Positions 18,308 to 26,873 of a stretch of 64,000 nucleotides of DNA are shown piece after piece (within the stretch, counting starts at the first letter, position 1; the number at the start of each line of letters is the position of its first letter). The DNA comes from Bacteroidota bacterium. GTDB taxonomy: Bacteria; Bacteroidota; Ignavibacteria; Tepidaquicellales; Tepidaquicellaceae. The stretch is taken from positions 62,001 through 126,000 of the forward strand of contig JAFDZO010000010.1 of the NCBI GenBank assembly GCA_018266845.1, in the 5' to 3' direction. The notes beneath the pieces are model-generated. The model was not told the DNA's origin. It did not search any database and saw only the letters and a program-made list of their open reading frames with translations. The translations under genes and the position numbers were made by a program.

Positions 18308-20563
18308 ATGAAAAAAATAATAATGGCTCTTTTATTGGGTTTGTTTGTTAATTCTTTTTCGCAAACAAAGTCAATTGAAGGCAGGGTATATTCGGGAAGC
18401 TCTAAATATCCTTTGACGGGGGCAATAATAAAAAATGATTACAATAATATTTCTACTTCATCCGATGTTACAGGTTCATTTTCATTTGCCGGTTTAAATG
18501 ACGGAAAGTATGAGTTAACGGTTACATATATAGGTTATAAAACCCAAAAAATTTCCATTGAAATAATTAATAAAGTGTCTGCTTATCAGGATATATATCT
18601 TGAAGACAATTATCTAACAATTTCAGAAATAGAAGTTTCAGAAAATCGTGAGTATGGGAAAACCAATTACTCAGGTCTTGATTTGAAGCTTCGTCCTGTA
18701 AATAACGCTCAAGATTTGCTTAGGATTGTTCCGGGGCTGTTTATTGCGCAGCATGCCGGAGGCGGAAAAGCCGAGCAGCTTTATCTCCGTGGATTTGATT
18801 TAGACCATGGAACAGACATAAATATTTCGGTTGATGGAATGCCGGTTAATATGATTTCTCATGCTCACGGACAGGGCTATGCCGATTTGCATTTTGTGAT
18901 TCCTGAAACAATAGAAGGATTTGATGTTTATAAAGGACCTTACTACGCAAAGTTTGGAGATTTAGCAACTTCGGGAGCAGTTGTATTCAATACAAAAAAC
19001 TCGATTGAGAAAAATTTTTTTCAAATTGAAAGTGGCTTGTTCAATAGTTACAGAGGGCTTGCAATGTTCAATCTGCTTGGAAAAAATGGAAAACTATTTA
19101 AGGGGATAAAAGAAAGCGCGTATATTTCAGCAGAGTATAATACAACGGACGGGTATTTTGATAACAAACAGAAATTCAACAGGGTGAACATATTCGGCAA
19201 ATACAATGGGCTTCTCAGTCCGAATACGATTCTTTCACTTTCTGCTTCCCATTTTTTCAGCAGGTGGGATGCTTCCGGGCAGATTCCCGGGCGCGCAGTT
19301 GAAACAGGTGTAATTTCCAGATTCGGTTCGATTGACCCGAGTGAGGGGGGAAATACATCGCGTTCCAATATTAATTTTATTCTTAATAATTCTATAAGCC
19401 CAAATCTGGAAATAAAAAATCAGCTCTACTTTGTGAATTACAATTTTGACCTTTATTCAAATTTTACCTTTTACCTAAACGACCCGGTAAACGGAGATGA
19501 AATTAATCAAAATGAGAACCGGAATATCTACGGATACAGCTCTTCATTTGTTTTGAAAAATTTCTTGAATAATCAGGACTGGAAAACTGAGTTTAGTATA
19601 GGAACTAGAATTGATGACGTAAAAAAAATTAATCTCTCGCACACTGTTGAAAGAAGCTATCTCAATGATATTGTTAAGGGAAGTATAGTAGAGAAAAATG
19701 TTTATGCAAGTTTAGATCAAAATTATAAATTCGGAAACTTGGTTGTAAATCCCGGTTTGAGATTTGATTACTTTGATTTCTCTTTTTCTGATGAACTTGA
19801 CAATAATAATATATATAAGAAATCTGAAAATATTTTTAGTCCGAAACTGAATTTATATTATAATTTATCTTCTAAGGCACAAATATACGCAAAGTCAGGT
19901 CTGGGCTTTCATTCAAACGATGCGCGCGCAGTGGTATTTGCGTTGCAGGAAAAAACTTTACCCGGCGCATTCGGTTATGAAGCCGGCGCTTCGTTCAGTG
20001 CGGGCAATTCTCTTGTAAATGTAAGTGTTTGGGGGCTGAACCTTGAAAGTGAATTCGTTTATGTAGGCGACGAAGGGGTTGTTGAGCCAAGCGGAAGAAC
20101 GCAAAGAACCGGTATAGATTTTTCCGGCAGGTATCAATTCACAGATTACTTGTGGGCGGATATGGATGTCAATTATGCGCGGGGAAGATTTGTTGATTTG
20201 CCGGAAGGTCAAAATTTCGTACCGCTTGCCCCGGAAATTACATCAGTCGGCGGACTGTCTTTCAAATTGGAAAAAGGACTATCGGGCAGTCTGCGTTACA
20301 GATATATTGGAGATAGACCTGCCAATGAGGATAATACAACTATAGCAAAGGGTTATTTTTTGATGGATGCCGTACTGAATTATACCTTATCTAAAATAAC
20401 TTTTGGGTTCTCAATTGAAAATTTGTTAAATAATAGAAACTGGAACGAGGCGCAGTTCGATACAGAGTCTAAGCTATTTAATGAAGAGAAGCCGGTTACG
20501 GAATTACATTTTACTCCCGGAACACCGCTTTCTTTAAAAGGGAAAATTTCCGTATTTTTTTAG
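18308..20563 (+). CDS. TonB-dependent outer-membrane receptor with carboxypeptidase-like regulatory domain
   Basis: 751 residues. A signal peptide (LLLGLFVNSFSQ) precedes a CarboxypepD_reg-like beta domain (about 22-105; IEGRVYSGSSKYPLTGAII), a plug domain (about 115-230; LRIVPGLFIAQHAGGGKAEQ, YLRGFDLDHGTDI, VDGMPVN, SHAHGQGYADLHF) and a 22-strand-type barrel ending in a phenylalanine-containing final strand (LKGKISVFF). It imports a ligand using TonB/ExbBD energy. The His-rich plug loop and the His-bearing small protein upstream make a metal or metal chelate plausible; that is inference. It converges with the histidine kinase gene 12 bases away. Confidence 0.92.
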   Translation: MKKIIMALLLGLFVNSFSQTKSIEGRVYSGSSKYPLTGAIIKNDYNNISTSSDVTGSFSFAGLNDGKYELTVTYIGYKTQKISIEIINKVSAYQDIYLEDNYLTISEIEVSENREYGKTNYSGLDLKLRPVNNAQDLLRIVPGLFIAQHAGGGKAEQLYLRGFDLDHGTDINISVDGMPVNMISHAHGQGYADLHFVIPETIEGFDVYKGPYYAKFGDLATSGAVVFNTKNSIEKNFFQIESGLFNSYRGLAMFNLLGKNGKLFKGIKESAYISAEYNTTDGYFDNKQKFNRVNIFGKYNGLLSPNTILSLSASHFFSRWDASGQIPGRAVETGVISRFGSIDPSEGGNTSRSNINFILNNSISPNLEIKNQLYFVNYNFDLYSNFTFYLNDPVNGDEINQNENRNIYGYSSSFVLKNFLNNQDWKTEFSIGTRIDDVKKINLSHTVERSYLNDIVKGSIVEKNVYASLDQNYKFGNLVVNPGLRFDYFDFSFSDELDNNNIYKKSENIFSPKLNLYYNLSSKAQIYAKSGLGFHSNDARAVVFALQEKTLPGAFGYEAGASFSAGNSLVNVSVWGLNLESEFVYVGDEGVVEPSGRTQRTGIDFSGRYQFTDYLWADMDVNYARGRFVDLPEGQNFVPLAPEITSVGGLSFKLEKGLSGSLRYRYIGDRPANEDNTTIAKGYFLMDAVLNYTLSKITFGFSIENLLNNRNWNEAQFDTESKLFNEEKPVTELHFTPGTPLSLKGKISVFF

Positions 20564-20575
20564 TGCTAAGGAAGC

Positions 20576-22546
20576 TTAGGAGTTTTCCTGAGCTTCCATT
20601 TGTTTAAAATCTTTGAATATAATAATAAATTTTGCGCCTTTGCCTTCAGAGCTTTCAATATGAATTTTTGCTCCTGTTACATCTGCAAGTTTTTTTACAA
20701 TTGAAAGACCAAGCCCGACAGAATTTTCTCCTGCGGTGGGTCTTGCGCTTAGTTTTGCAAATTTTTGAAACATCATTTCTTTATCTTTTTCGGTGAAGCC
20801 CGGTCCTTCATCCATAATTTCGCAAACAGGCTCGTCTTCTTTGCTAAGATAAATTCCGACAAATATATTTTTATTCGGAAATGTATATTTTATTGCATTG
20901 GTAAGAACATTGGTGATGATTTGCTCCACCGCAATTTTGTAAGAAGTGAACTTTATGTCGTAATCCGGCTTGCTGATGCTGATACTAATTCCTTTTTGAG
21001 AAGCGGAATTTATATTTTCCTTTATTAATCTTGATGTAAGTTCTGTCAGGTTTACAACGGCAGGTTTTCCTTCTAATTGACCTGATTCGATTGCATTTAA
21101 ATTCAATAAATTTGAAATCAGAGCCAGCATCTTTTCCGAGCTAATTTTTATTTCCTGCATAATCTCGGTCTGCTCTTCGTTTAAATTTTCACTGCCGTCG
21201 AGATACAGTTCGGATAGGGAGAAAATTGCCCCAAGGGGATTTCTTAAATCATGGGCAAGTATTCCTATAAATTCATTTTTTTCGCTGTTGAGCTTTTCAA
21301 GTTTTTCATTCAAAAGAGTTAAATTGTTTTTTTCCTCTTTCAGTTTTTTAGTTTCGTAATCAAATTTTTCCACCTCAAACTGTATTATCAGATTATTGGT
21401 GATTTTATCTACCTCTTTATCGTGAATTTCTTTATACATTTCAAACTGCTTTTGTTTGTAGCTGAAAGCAATTTCAAAATCCTTTTTTTGCGAAAATACA
21501 TTGCTGAGAAATTCAAAATTTGTAAATAAAATATTTTTCAGATTGTTTCTCTGCGCCAGTAAGATGCTATCGTAAGCTAAGTTGACAGCCTTATCAATGT
21601 TGCCGCTTTTAAAATAAAGTTCAGCCAGCAGGCATTTTGTTTCCGAGATTCCATTTTCATCTTTTAATTTATCCCAGATTAAAAGGCTGAGATTGCATTG
21701 AGTAAGCGCCTCGTAGGTGTTTCCCGTTCGGTTGTAAATTTTCCCTTTGAAAAGGTAGTTTGATGCGAGGCGGGCTTTATTGCCAAGATTTTCATATAAC
21801 GCTATACTTTTATCACAAAATTCTAATGACCTAACAAGCTCATTTGTGGAATAATATAAGTCTGATAAATTTTGATAGATGTTTGCTTTTTTTAATCCGT
21901 CATTTAATTCCTCTGCAATTTCCAATGCAAGGTCATAGTATTTAAGAGCATTTTTGTAATCCTTAAGGTTTTTATATATCAAGCCTATATTAGCAAAACA
22001 TCTTTCAAGATTACCGGTATCGTTCAGTTCTTTGGAGACTTTTACGCTTTCTAAAAAATATTTAAGGGCTTTTTTATAGTCTTCAATACTGAAATAAATT
22101 GCTCCGAAATTATTCAGAAGAGTCCCTTTAATGGAAAGATTTCCTGCGATAGAATTATATTTACTGCTTTTCATGCAGCAGTTTAATGCCTTTTTGAAAT
22201 CTTTACAATTAATGTAAACCATACTTAAGTTAAGCCAGCTCGAAGCCAATCCGCGCACATCGCGTATTTCTTCGTAATTTTGAATTGCTTCTAAAATTAA
22301 CTCCTCGGCGGTATCATTTTGTGAAAGAAGGCTGCTGCAAACTCCCTTTATTAATTTGAAGTATGCAATGTCAGTTTTGCTTTGTAGATATGATGCCAAA
22401 TCAATTCCGTCGCTGCAAATAGACAGAGCTGAGTTTACATCATTATGAATGGTATTTTTGAGAGCTTCTTTGAGTTCTTCGAGTTTTTTCTTCTCGTCAA
22501 CACCCTGATTAAGCTCTTTTACAATATTATAAAAGCTTTGATTCAA
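20576..22546 (-). CDS. Soluble TPR-containing sensor histidine kinase
   Basis: 656 residues with no signal peptide or membrane helix. The N-terminal 370 residues are tetratricopeptide repeats (for example NYEEIRDVRGLASSWLNLSM, NNFGAIYFSIEDYKKALKYF). A coiled coil (about 380-425) leads to the HisKA domain with the phospho-acceptor in LAHDLRNPLG, and the HATPase domain has NAIKY, DEGPGFT and GLGLSIVKK. No receiver domain or response regulator lies nearby, so its partner is elsewhere. The TPR part probably binds a protein that controls the kinase. The helical-repeat gene upstream is 104 bases away in the same direction and may be functionally linked. Confidence 0.93.
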   Translation of the reverse strand: MNQSFYNIVKELNQGVDEKKKLEELKEALKNTIHNDVNSALSICSDGIDLASYLQSKTDIAYFKLIKGVCSSLLSQNDTAEELILEAIQNYEEIRDVRGLASSWLNLSMVYINCKDFKKALNCCMKSSKYNSIAGNLSIKGTLLNNFGAIYFSIEDYKKALKYFLESVKVSKELNDTGNLERCFANIGLIYKNLKDYKNALKYYDLALEIAEELNDGLKKANIYQNLSDLYYSTNELVRSLEFCDKSIALYENLGNKARLASNYLFKGKIYNRTGNTYEALTQCNLSLLIWDKLKDENGISETKCLLAELYFKSGNIDKAVNLAYDSILLAQRNNLKNILFTNFEFLSNVFSQKKDFEIAFSYKQKQFEMYKEIHDKEVDKITNNLIIQFEVEKFDYETKKLKEEKNNLTLLNEKLEKLNSEKNEFIGILAHDLRNPLGAIFSLSELYLDGSENLNEEQTEIMQEIKISSEKMLALISNLLNLNAIESGQLEGKPAVVNLTELTSRLIKENINSASQKGISISISKPDYDIKFTSYKIAVEQIITNVLTNAIKYTFPNKNIFVGIYLSKEDEPVCEIMDEGPGFTEKDKEMMFQKFAKLSARPTAGENSVGLGLSIVKKLADVTGAKIHIESSEGKGAKFIIIFKDFKQMEAQENS

Positions 22547-22650
22547 GTTTTCCCCCTATTGAAAACTTATATAGCAAATATATCTAAATATGCGGTATTA
22601 AACAAAACTGATAATAATATTTTTCTGCGAAATAATTTTATCAGGTTATG

Positions 22651-24129
22651 TTATTTTTTACCTTGCCGGGCAAGGATATGATTTATTTTTTCCAGAGCGA
22701 ATGCTTTTTGAAAAAACCTTTTTGTGTTTTGCGCTTCTGCTAATATTGAGTAGTCCAATATCTTTACTCCCGCAAGCGATAAAATAATTTTTCTGAAAAT
22801 TTTTATCGAGTCCTTCATATGAGCCAGCAGGTATTTCGGAATTTTTTCGTTCGCTGAAGAAAAATGCTGCATTGAATCTATTAAAGAAAGAGCCGATTCG
22901 TAGTGCTTCATTTCTATATAGTTTACCAGAGTGTAAAAGCGAAGATTTATCTTCATGTTTATATCGCACTGTTCCACCTTGCTTAGATGCTCAAGCGATT
23001 TTTCATATTTTTTAGTTTTGAAGTTCAATACTCCGAGGCAGTAATTAATCTGGTTTTGACGTACGTTCGGGTGAAGCGTTGGTCCATACTTATTTATGAA
23101 ATTTTCCGACCATTCAAATTCTCTCTCGATAACCGCCGCTGCAAAAACGTTTTCAAATACTTGAGGCACAAAGTACTCCTCATCCTCATTCGGATAAACT
23201 CCCAGCTTGAGGAAATAATCGTTCAATTCAAAAACCTCTCTTTTAAATGAAAGGTCTGCCGGAATTAATTTCAGGTAGAGAGTTTCACAAAGCACAGCCC
23301 AAAGCATATAAGCATCGGTTGCATCAAAATCCGTTGCATGTTTAAGAAACAAAGATTTCAATTCTTTGTAAACTTGCAGCGGTTCGTTTGTAATTTTGAT
23401 TTTGTAGGTCAGGAAATATGCTTTAATGTAAGGAAGATATTTGCTTTTATTTTTTTCAAGAAATTTTATAAATCCTTCAGGGTTAATTGACTTTGCAAAC
23501 TCAAAGAGAATATCATTTTCTTTGTTCCGAAAAGTTGTGATTTCGTTGTGAGTGATATGTTCGCTAAGCAGCACAAAGAATGTGGAAAAAAAGTGAGCAA
23601 TTACCGGTTCAGCTTTTCTTGATGAAAATTCCATGCGTTCATACATTCCCTCCTCGCTTAGCTGAAGCGTATTATAATGAAAAGTTTCTTCAAGGATTTG
23701 CTTGTGCATAAAGTAGTCAGGTGAAATTTTTAAACCGCCAAGTTTTTTTTTGTTCATGAGAATTGCTTTGTTAGAGAGTGAAAAGCACTTTCTTTTTTGC
23801 AGCTCAAGCATAAGCAATTTATAGTAATCGTTCTCATTTTTCTTTAACCTTTCATAAGCAAGAAAATTTCTCAATTCCTGCGAAAACTCTGTCAGCCTGT
23901 TTTTAATTGTCCTATCGCTAAACTTTTTTTTCGGATACAGCTTTTGATAGATGAGTTCATAAGATAGTTTTTTATCAGAATACTCCGGGTGAAATTTTAA
24001 CAACTCCTTATAAAGCTGAATAAGAATCTTGTTTGAATTGTGGTAAGGTGATGAAATAAAATCTCCGAAGTTTTTAATATCGTTTTTGCTAAAGGTTTTT
24101 AAAATTTCGACTGTATTTGCAGGTAACAT
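22651..24129 (-). CDS. Helical-repeat protein of unknown function
   Basis: 492 residues; I do not recognise a named family. No signal peptide or membrane helix. The N-terminus (LPANTVEILKTFSKNDIKNF, then SPYHNSN) is followed by Lys/Leu-rich helices that look like degenerate TPR units (for example QINYCLGVLNFKTKKYEKS, FYTLVNYIEMKHYESALSLI). It is upstream of, and in line with, the TPR histidine kinase; the 104-base spacer has no clear terminator, so a shared transcript is possible. A scaffold or regulator role is a guess from the repeats only. Confidence 0.75.
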   Translation of the reverse strand: MLPANTVEILKTFSKNDIKNFGDFISSPYHNSNKILIQLYKELLKFHPEYSDKKLSYELIYQKLYPKKKFSDRTIKNRLTEFSQELRNFLAYERLKKNENDYYKLLMLELQKRKCFSLSNKAILMNKKKLGGLKISPDYFMHKQILEETFHYNTLQLSEEGMYERMEFSSRKAEPVIAHFFSTFFVLLSEHITHNEITTFRNKENDILFEFAKSINPEGFIKFLEKNKSKYLPYIKAYFLTYKIKITNEPLQVYKELKSLFLKHATDFDATDAYMLWAVLCETLYLKLIPADLSFKREVFELNDYFLKLGVYPNEDEEYFVPQVFENVFAAAVIEREFEWSENFINKYGPTLHPNVRQNQINYCLGVLNFKTKKYEKSLEHLSKVEQCDINMKINLRFYTLVNYIEMKHYESALSLIDSMQHFSSANEKIPKYLLAHMKDSIKIFRKIILSLAGVKILDYSILAEAQNTKRFFQKAFALEKINHILARQGKK

Positions 24130-24483
24130 GTTCGGTATTGTTTTGAAAAAAATGTTAGTTTTTAATCTAAAATATGGGATATTTCTATGAAATGCTAATA
24201 AAAATTTCGGTATTTTTTCGGATTTTCTCTTTGAATTGCTGATGCTGCGGTTCTATTTTTACAAAGTTAAACTAAAGAAAATGACTTATGACAAAAATAG
24301 TTTTAAAACCTTTATCCCAATTAGTTTTTACCGCAACATTTCAGGTTATGAGATTAGTTATAAACAATTTTTCCAATACAAAAAAATAAATTACCTATGA
24401 CTGAATTGAGTTTTGGTTTTTCGGAGAAGGCAATCATTCTCCCATAGATTGCTGAAGTACTTAATGCTTGGTGAAAGGATATT
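24130..24483. other. Intergenic stretch without a recognisable gene
   Basis: About 350 AT-rich bases between the start of the helical-repeat gene and the terminator of the decayed T9SS gene. The promoter of the helical-repeat gene is expected near its right-hand start, but I cannot point to a convincing motif. No coding potential was seen on either strand. Confidence 0.5.
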
Positions 24484-24516
24484 AAAAAAGCGGATTACTA
24501 TTTAAGTAATCCGCTT
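24484..24516 (-). terminator. Intrinsic terminator reading leftwards
   Basis: AAGCGGATTAC (24488-24498) pairs perfectly with GTAATCCGCTT (24506-24516). On the minus strand the stem is followed by six T, so it terminates the T9SS-domain gene remnant that ends at 24563. Confidence 0.85.
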
Positions 24517-24562
24517 GGTAATAATAAAATTGGGTTTATCCTAAGAAAAAATTTTTACTAAC

Positions 24563-25113
24563 TTACTTAATCAGCAGCATTTTTTTAGTAATAACAATAT
24601 CTTTTTCTTCGTTTCGGGCAGTAAGTTTGTAAAAATATGTTCCGCTTGTCAAATTTCCGGCATTAAACTCCACTTTATAAAATCCCGCTTTTTGCATGCT
24701 GTTATTAACGAGGCTGGCAACTTCTCTTCCAAGCATATCTAATACATTCAGCGTTACCCTGCTATCTGACGGAATATTGTATTTAATTTGAGTAACAGGA
24801 TTAAACGGGTTCGGATAGTTTTGCAATAAACTAAACTCCGCCGGAATACCTGTGGAATGTGAGATTCCGACAGGAACGGGAGAACTGTTTAATTGAGCTA
24901 CGCAAAAATTTCCTTGCGCGCCTGAAGTTCCTGCGTAGGTTGAAGCCCAGCAGGCGCTGAAGTCCACATCATATCCGCCGCACTGGTTAAAATTACGTCG
25001 TTGGTTCTCGTCGTACAGGCAAAAGTCCAATAATAAAGTTTTACAAAACTGTAAATATAAACCTTAGGGATTCTATCAAGTATTATTTGCGAAAAATTAT
25101 TTATTGCTACCAA
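24563..25113 (-). pseudogene. Remnant of a T9SS-secreted protein
   Basis: The minus strand from about 25063 to 24563 encodes a complete type A sorting domain (LLQNYPNPFNPVTQIKYNIP, LDMLGREVASLVNN, GTYFYKLTA, ending in KKMLLIK) preceded by only about 65 residues with a Gly/Ala/Cys-rich stretch (SACWASTYAGTSGAQGNFC). There is no signal peptide and the frame is closed by a stop at 25064-25066. A neighbouring frame stays open to 25113. The simplest reading is a cargo gene that lost its N-terminal part by deletion and frameshift. A terminator still follows it. Confidence 0.65.
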
Positions 25114-25242
25114 TAGGTGAGAAATGTTTGAATAAAGAAAATAGAAATTGTAATTTGAGAAATAGTGAATTCATATAATGTGAATTCAAATTGAAACGAA
25201 ACCTGCCAAAACGTTAATTAGAATAAAAAATTTCTCACCATA

Positions 25243-25504
25243 CGACAAAAAATTTTTATAACCTGTAAATATGTACTTAACCGCAAAGAACGCAAAATAT
25301 GACAGCAAAGTTCGCAAAGACCTTAATAACGAACTCAAAATATGATTTCTAAAACTCGAAATTTTTCAGACAAAACAGACATTAAAGCGCAATTAGTTTT
25401 ATGTTTGAGATATTTAGAAAAAATATATTATATTTTTTGCGCGCTTTGCCAAAAACTTTGCATCTCTGCGGTTAATTTCCGTTTTTTAAGAAAAATTTTT
25501 GTCG
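25243..25504. repeat. MITE-like inverted-repeat element
   Basis: Left end CGACAAAAAATTTTT (25243-25257) is matched in inverse by AAAAATTTTTGTCG (25491-25504). Further inside, AACCGCAAAGAACGCAAA (25280-25297) is echoed inversely by the CTTTGC and CTGCGGTT motifs at 25444-25473, so the arms are about 80 bases long but imperfect. No transposase lies inside. It sits in the 744-base gap before hsp20. Confidence 0.6.
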
Positions 25505-25795
25505 CGTGATAAGAAAAAATTTACAGTATTTCAAGTAGCTTGGGGTTTTTAGCAACTCCCAAACTTCATGGTTTTTAAAGATTGTGGCTTGATGTTTGAA
25601 ACAGAAAACAAAATGTTATTTTTTAAGATGAAGCAGCTAAGTTTTTTCCTACTTTACTTAAATTATCAAGGATGAGATTTTCAAATTTTTGAAAATTATT
25701 TCAGTTGTTTGGTAGGTTTTTTCATTAAATTGCAGATTTTAGGAAGAATTTTTCATTGAAAGCCTTAAAAATAACCTGTAATTGCGGTTTTTGCT

Positions 25796-25812
25796 TTGGC
25801 ACGCCTATTGTA
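25796..25812 (+). promoter_or_regulatory. Sigma-54-type promoter upstream of hsp20
   Basis: TTGGCACG (25796-25803), four bases, then TTGTA (25808-25812). The GG and GT doublets have the -24/-12 spacing of RpoN promoters, with one departure from the consensus TTGCA. Transcription would start near 25823, leaving a 35-base leader with an AAGGAG ribosome-binding site before the ATG at 25858. Confidence 0.6.
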
Positions 25813-25857
25813 TTATAATAAGACAAAAGACAAACTAAAAACATAAGGAGACAAAAA

Positions 25858-26304
25858 ATGAACATAGTAAAATTCAATAGACCAACAAAAGATATTTTCA
25901 ACTTAGAAGCTTTTGACAAGCTTTTCGACTGGAAAGATTTATCCGACGTTGCTTTTAACTTTGATAAAGCCTGGGGCTTTACACCAAAGTCTGAAATAGT
26001 AGAAGATAAAGACAATTTCTACATTTCCGTTGAATTACCGGGTGTTTCAAAAGAAGATGTAAAAATCAATCTTGAAGAAAACACATTAACAATCACAGGT
26101 TCTAAAAAGAAAGACGAAACCATTAAGGATAAAAATTCTATCCGAAATGAAAGATACTATGGCGAGTTTAAGAGAACATTTACTTTAACAAACGAGATTA
26201 AGAAAGACAACATCGAAGCTGCATACAAAGACGGTGTATTGCATGTCTTGTTACCGAAGGTAGAGGAAGCAAAGCCGGTTGTAAAAGAAATCACCATTAA
26301 GTAA
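25858..26304 (+). CDS. Small heat shock protein, Hsp20/alpha-crystallin family
   Basis: 148 residues. A short N-terminal region is followed by the alpha-crystallin domain (about 45-145), with VELPGVSKEDVKINLEENTL, GEFKRTFTL and AAYKDGVLHVLLPK. The C-terminal EITIK contains the I-x-I motif that docks into neighbouring subunits. Such proteins hold unfolding proteins as oligomers without using ATP. The start has a strong AAGGAG site, and a sigma-54-like promoter lies 45 bases upstream. dnaK is 570 bases further on, so chaperones are clustered although not in one operon: a terminator lies between. Confidence 0.96.
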   Translation: MNIVKFNRPTKDIFNLEAFDKLFDWKDLSDVAFNFDKAWGFTPKSEIVEDKDNFYISVELPGVSKEDVKINLEENTLTITGSKKKDETIKDKNSIRNERYYGEFKRTFTLTNEIKKDNIEAAYKDGVLHVLLPKVEEAKPVVKEITIK

Positions 26305-26430
26305 ATAACTTCCGGCTACCGGTCGGAAATGCAGGGGTTCACCCACAGGACTTTTGCAGCTTTACGAAAATTTAATTCGATTACGAAAGACTAAGTTTGG
26401 TTGGATAAATAAAAGATGAAGAGGTAAGAA

Positions 26431-26466
26431 AAGGGTGTTTGGTATAACAATCGGACACCCTTTTTA
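26431..26466 (+). terminator. Intrinsic terminator after hsp20
   Basis: AAGGGTGT (26431-26438) pairs with ACACCCTT (26455-26462), followed by TTT. It is about 125 bases after the hsp20 stop; the intervening leader-like stretch has no gene. Confidence 0.75.
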
Positions 26467-26495
26467 TATGAAGTTCAAAATCAAAACGCAAATAG

Positions 26496-26795
26496 ATGGA
26501 AATAGTTTTTACTTTAATTTTATTAATCGGGATGGGGTTTAACAGCTATCGTTTTGAACAGCGAAAGATTGAACTTCAAGAAACAAATAGCATATATGAA
26601 ACCACAAAGGAGTTAAAAAAAATTACAAATGATGCTTCAATTGATAAAAACGAAAATGGACATGCGAGGACTTTAATTACAGTAAGCGGGCGTAATGTTT
26701 CGGTTAAGATACTTAAAAAAGAAAAAGATTCAAAAAATTCATCAAATTTATACCAAAACAGCAGATTATACCGGAAATTATTTGATAAAACCTGA
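26496..26795 (+). CDS. Small hypothetical protein with one membrane helix
   Basis: 99 residues, no family recognised. A hydrophobic N-terminus (about 3-16) is followed by a Lys/Glu/Asn-rich, probably cytoplasmic tail. It starts just after the hsp20 terminator, and its stop codon lies inside a small hairpin (GATAAAAC 26784-26791 with GTTTTATC 26797-26804, then TTT) that could terminate it. The ribosome-binding site is weak. It may be a real short gene or a chance open frame. Confidence 0.4.
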   Translation: MEIVFTLILLIGMGFNSYRFEQRKIELQETNSIYETTKELKKITNDASIDKNENGHARTLITVSGRNVSVKILKKEKDSKNSSNLYQNSRLYRKLFDKT

Positions 26796-26873
26796 TGTTT
26801 TATCTTTAAAATAGTTTTATAAATGGTTAATTTGCGAATTACAGTTTTTTAAAGAAAGGAAATATTAAACATT

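Noticed and set aside
22658-22969. 103-codon minus-strand frame inside the helical-repeat gene
   Set aside because: It is an alternate frame of the same gene, without its own start context.
26305-26430. Stretch after hsp20 considered as a riboswitch or small RNA
   Set aside because: Only weak pairing (TTCCG with CGGAA) is visible, and it is explained as a 3' untranslated region ending at the terminator.
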